This document shows positions 5,792 through 5,985 of a stretch of 5,985 nucleotides of DNA, in pieces (position 1 is the first letter of the stretch; each line of letters begins with the position of its first letter). The notes under the pieces are model-generated. The model saw nothing but the letters and a program-made list of their open reading frames with translations. It ran no database searches and had not been told where the DNA came from. Source of the stretch: Bacillota bacterium (GTDB lineage Bacteria; Bacillota; Negativicutes; Sporomusales; UBA7701). The translations under genes and the position numbers were made by a program. Where the stretch lies: positions 1-5,985 of the forward strand of contig JAEZLU010000313.1 of NCBI GenBank assembly GCA_023415075.1, read 5' to 3'.

Positions 5792-5985
5792 TTACTGAAG
5801 TTTGGCCACCAGTCCCTGGATGAAGGGATAACAGTAATGCTCGCCATTAAGCGCCCTTATAGCGGCGAATATCGACGTCACCACCAGCACCAGCCACAGG
5901 ATAACCAGCACCGGAATGAGCAGGATGCCGATAAGCAGCACGCACAGCAAACCGACAACCACCGACACCGCCAGCAGCACCAGGT
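5792..5985 (-). CDS. Small membrane protein, DUF4870/Tic20-like (5' partial)
   Basis: The - strand frame is open from the right edge to the TAA at 5794-5792, giving 64 visible codons. A GTG at 5980 could be read as a start, but the frame continues past it and too little sequence lies upstream to see a ribosome binding site. The visible part is one long hydrophobic stretch of about 40 residues, enough for two membrane helices (VVVGLLCVLLIGILLIPVLV, then ILWLVLVVTSIFAAI). It ends with RALNGEHYCYPFIQGLVAKL. An NGE-x-Y-x-YPF ending after two helices is typical of DUF4870/Tic20-like small membrane proteins, which are usually a little over 100 residues, so about half is missing. The function of the bacterial family is unknown to me. 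A terminator follows at once, so this is the last gene of its transcript. Confidence 0.75.
   Translation of the reverse strand, partial: LVLLAVSVVVGLLCVLLIGILLIPVLVILWLVLVVTSIFAAIRALNGEHYCYPFIQGLVAKLQ

Overview
The window looks like chromosomal DNA from a GC-rich, anaerobic, Firmicutes-type bacterium. A Negativicutes/Sporomusaceae-like lineage is my guess, but nothing here fixes the taxon. The reasons are strong GGAGG-type ribosome binding sites, sigma-A-like promoters in AT-rich islands, compact rho-independent terminators, and a feoA-feoB ferrous iron operon with Fur-like operators.

Layout. (1) Bases 1-1017, + strand: the 3' part of a gene for a LivJ-type (Peripla_BP_6) ABC transporter substrate-binding protein, cut by the left edge. 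(2) Bases 1019-1277: a structured, non-coding repeat with terminal inverted repeats (copy 1). (3) Bases 1295-1322: a terminator for the convergent feo operon. (4) Bases 3485-1340, - strand: feoA and feoB, overlapping by 11 bases, read from an AT-rich promoter with two Fur-box-like palindromes. (5) Bases 3636-5402, + strand: a good sigma-A-type promoter followed by an EamA/DMT-family transporter gene and, 29 bases later, a PHP-domain histidinol-phosphatase-like gene, probably one transcript. (6) Bases 5407-5589: a second, shorter copy of the repeat, then a terminator at 5648-5672. (7) Bases 5985-5792, - strand: the 3' end of a small membrane protein gene (DUF4870/Tic20-like), with its own terminator at 5761-5786.

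The genes themselves are of familiar types: iron uptake, a metabolite transporter with a phosphoesterase, and a solute-binding protein. I do not see a defence system, prophage, CRISPR array or transposase.

The least explained structure is the repeat pair. Both copies start within five bases of a stop codon, in the same orientation relative to that gene. They share an identical 20-base hairpin core, and their terminal arms differ at three positions where both sides changed together so that pairing is kept. This suggests selection for folding, as RNA or as DNA, or a small mobile palindromic element. Copy 1 carries an additional hairpin of about 75 bases that copy 2 lacks.
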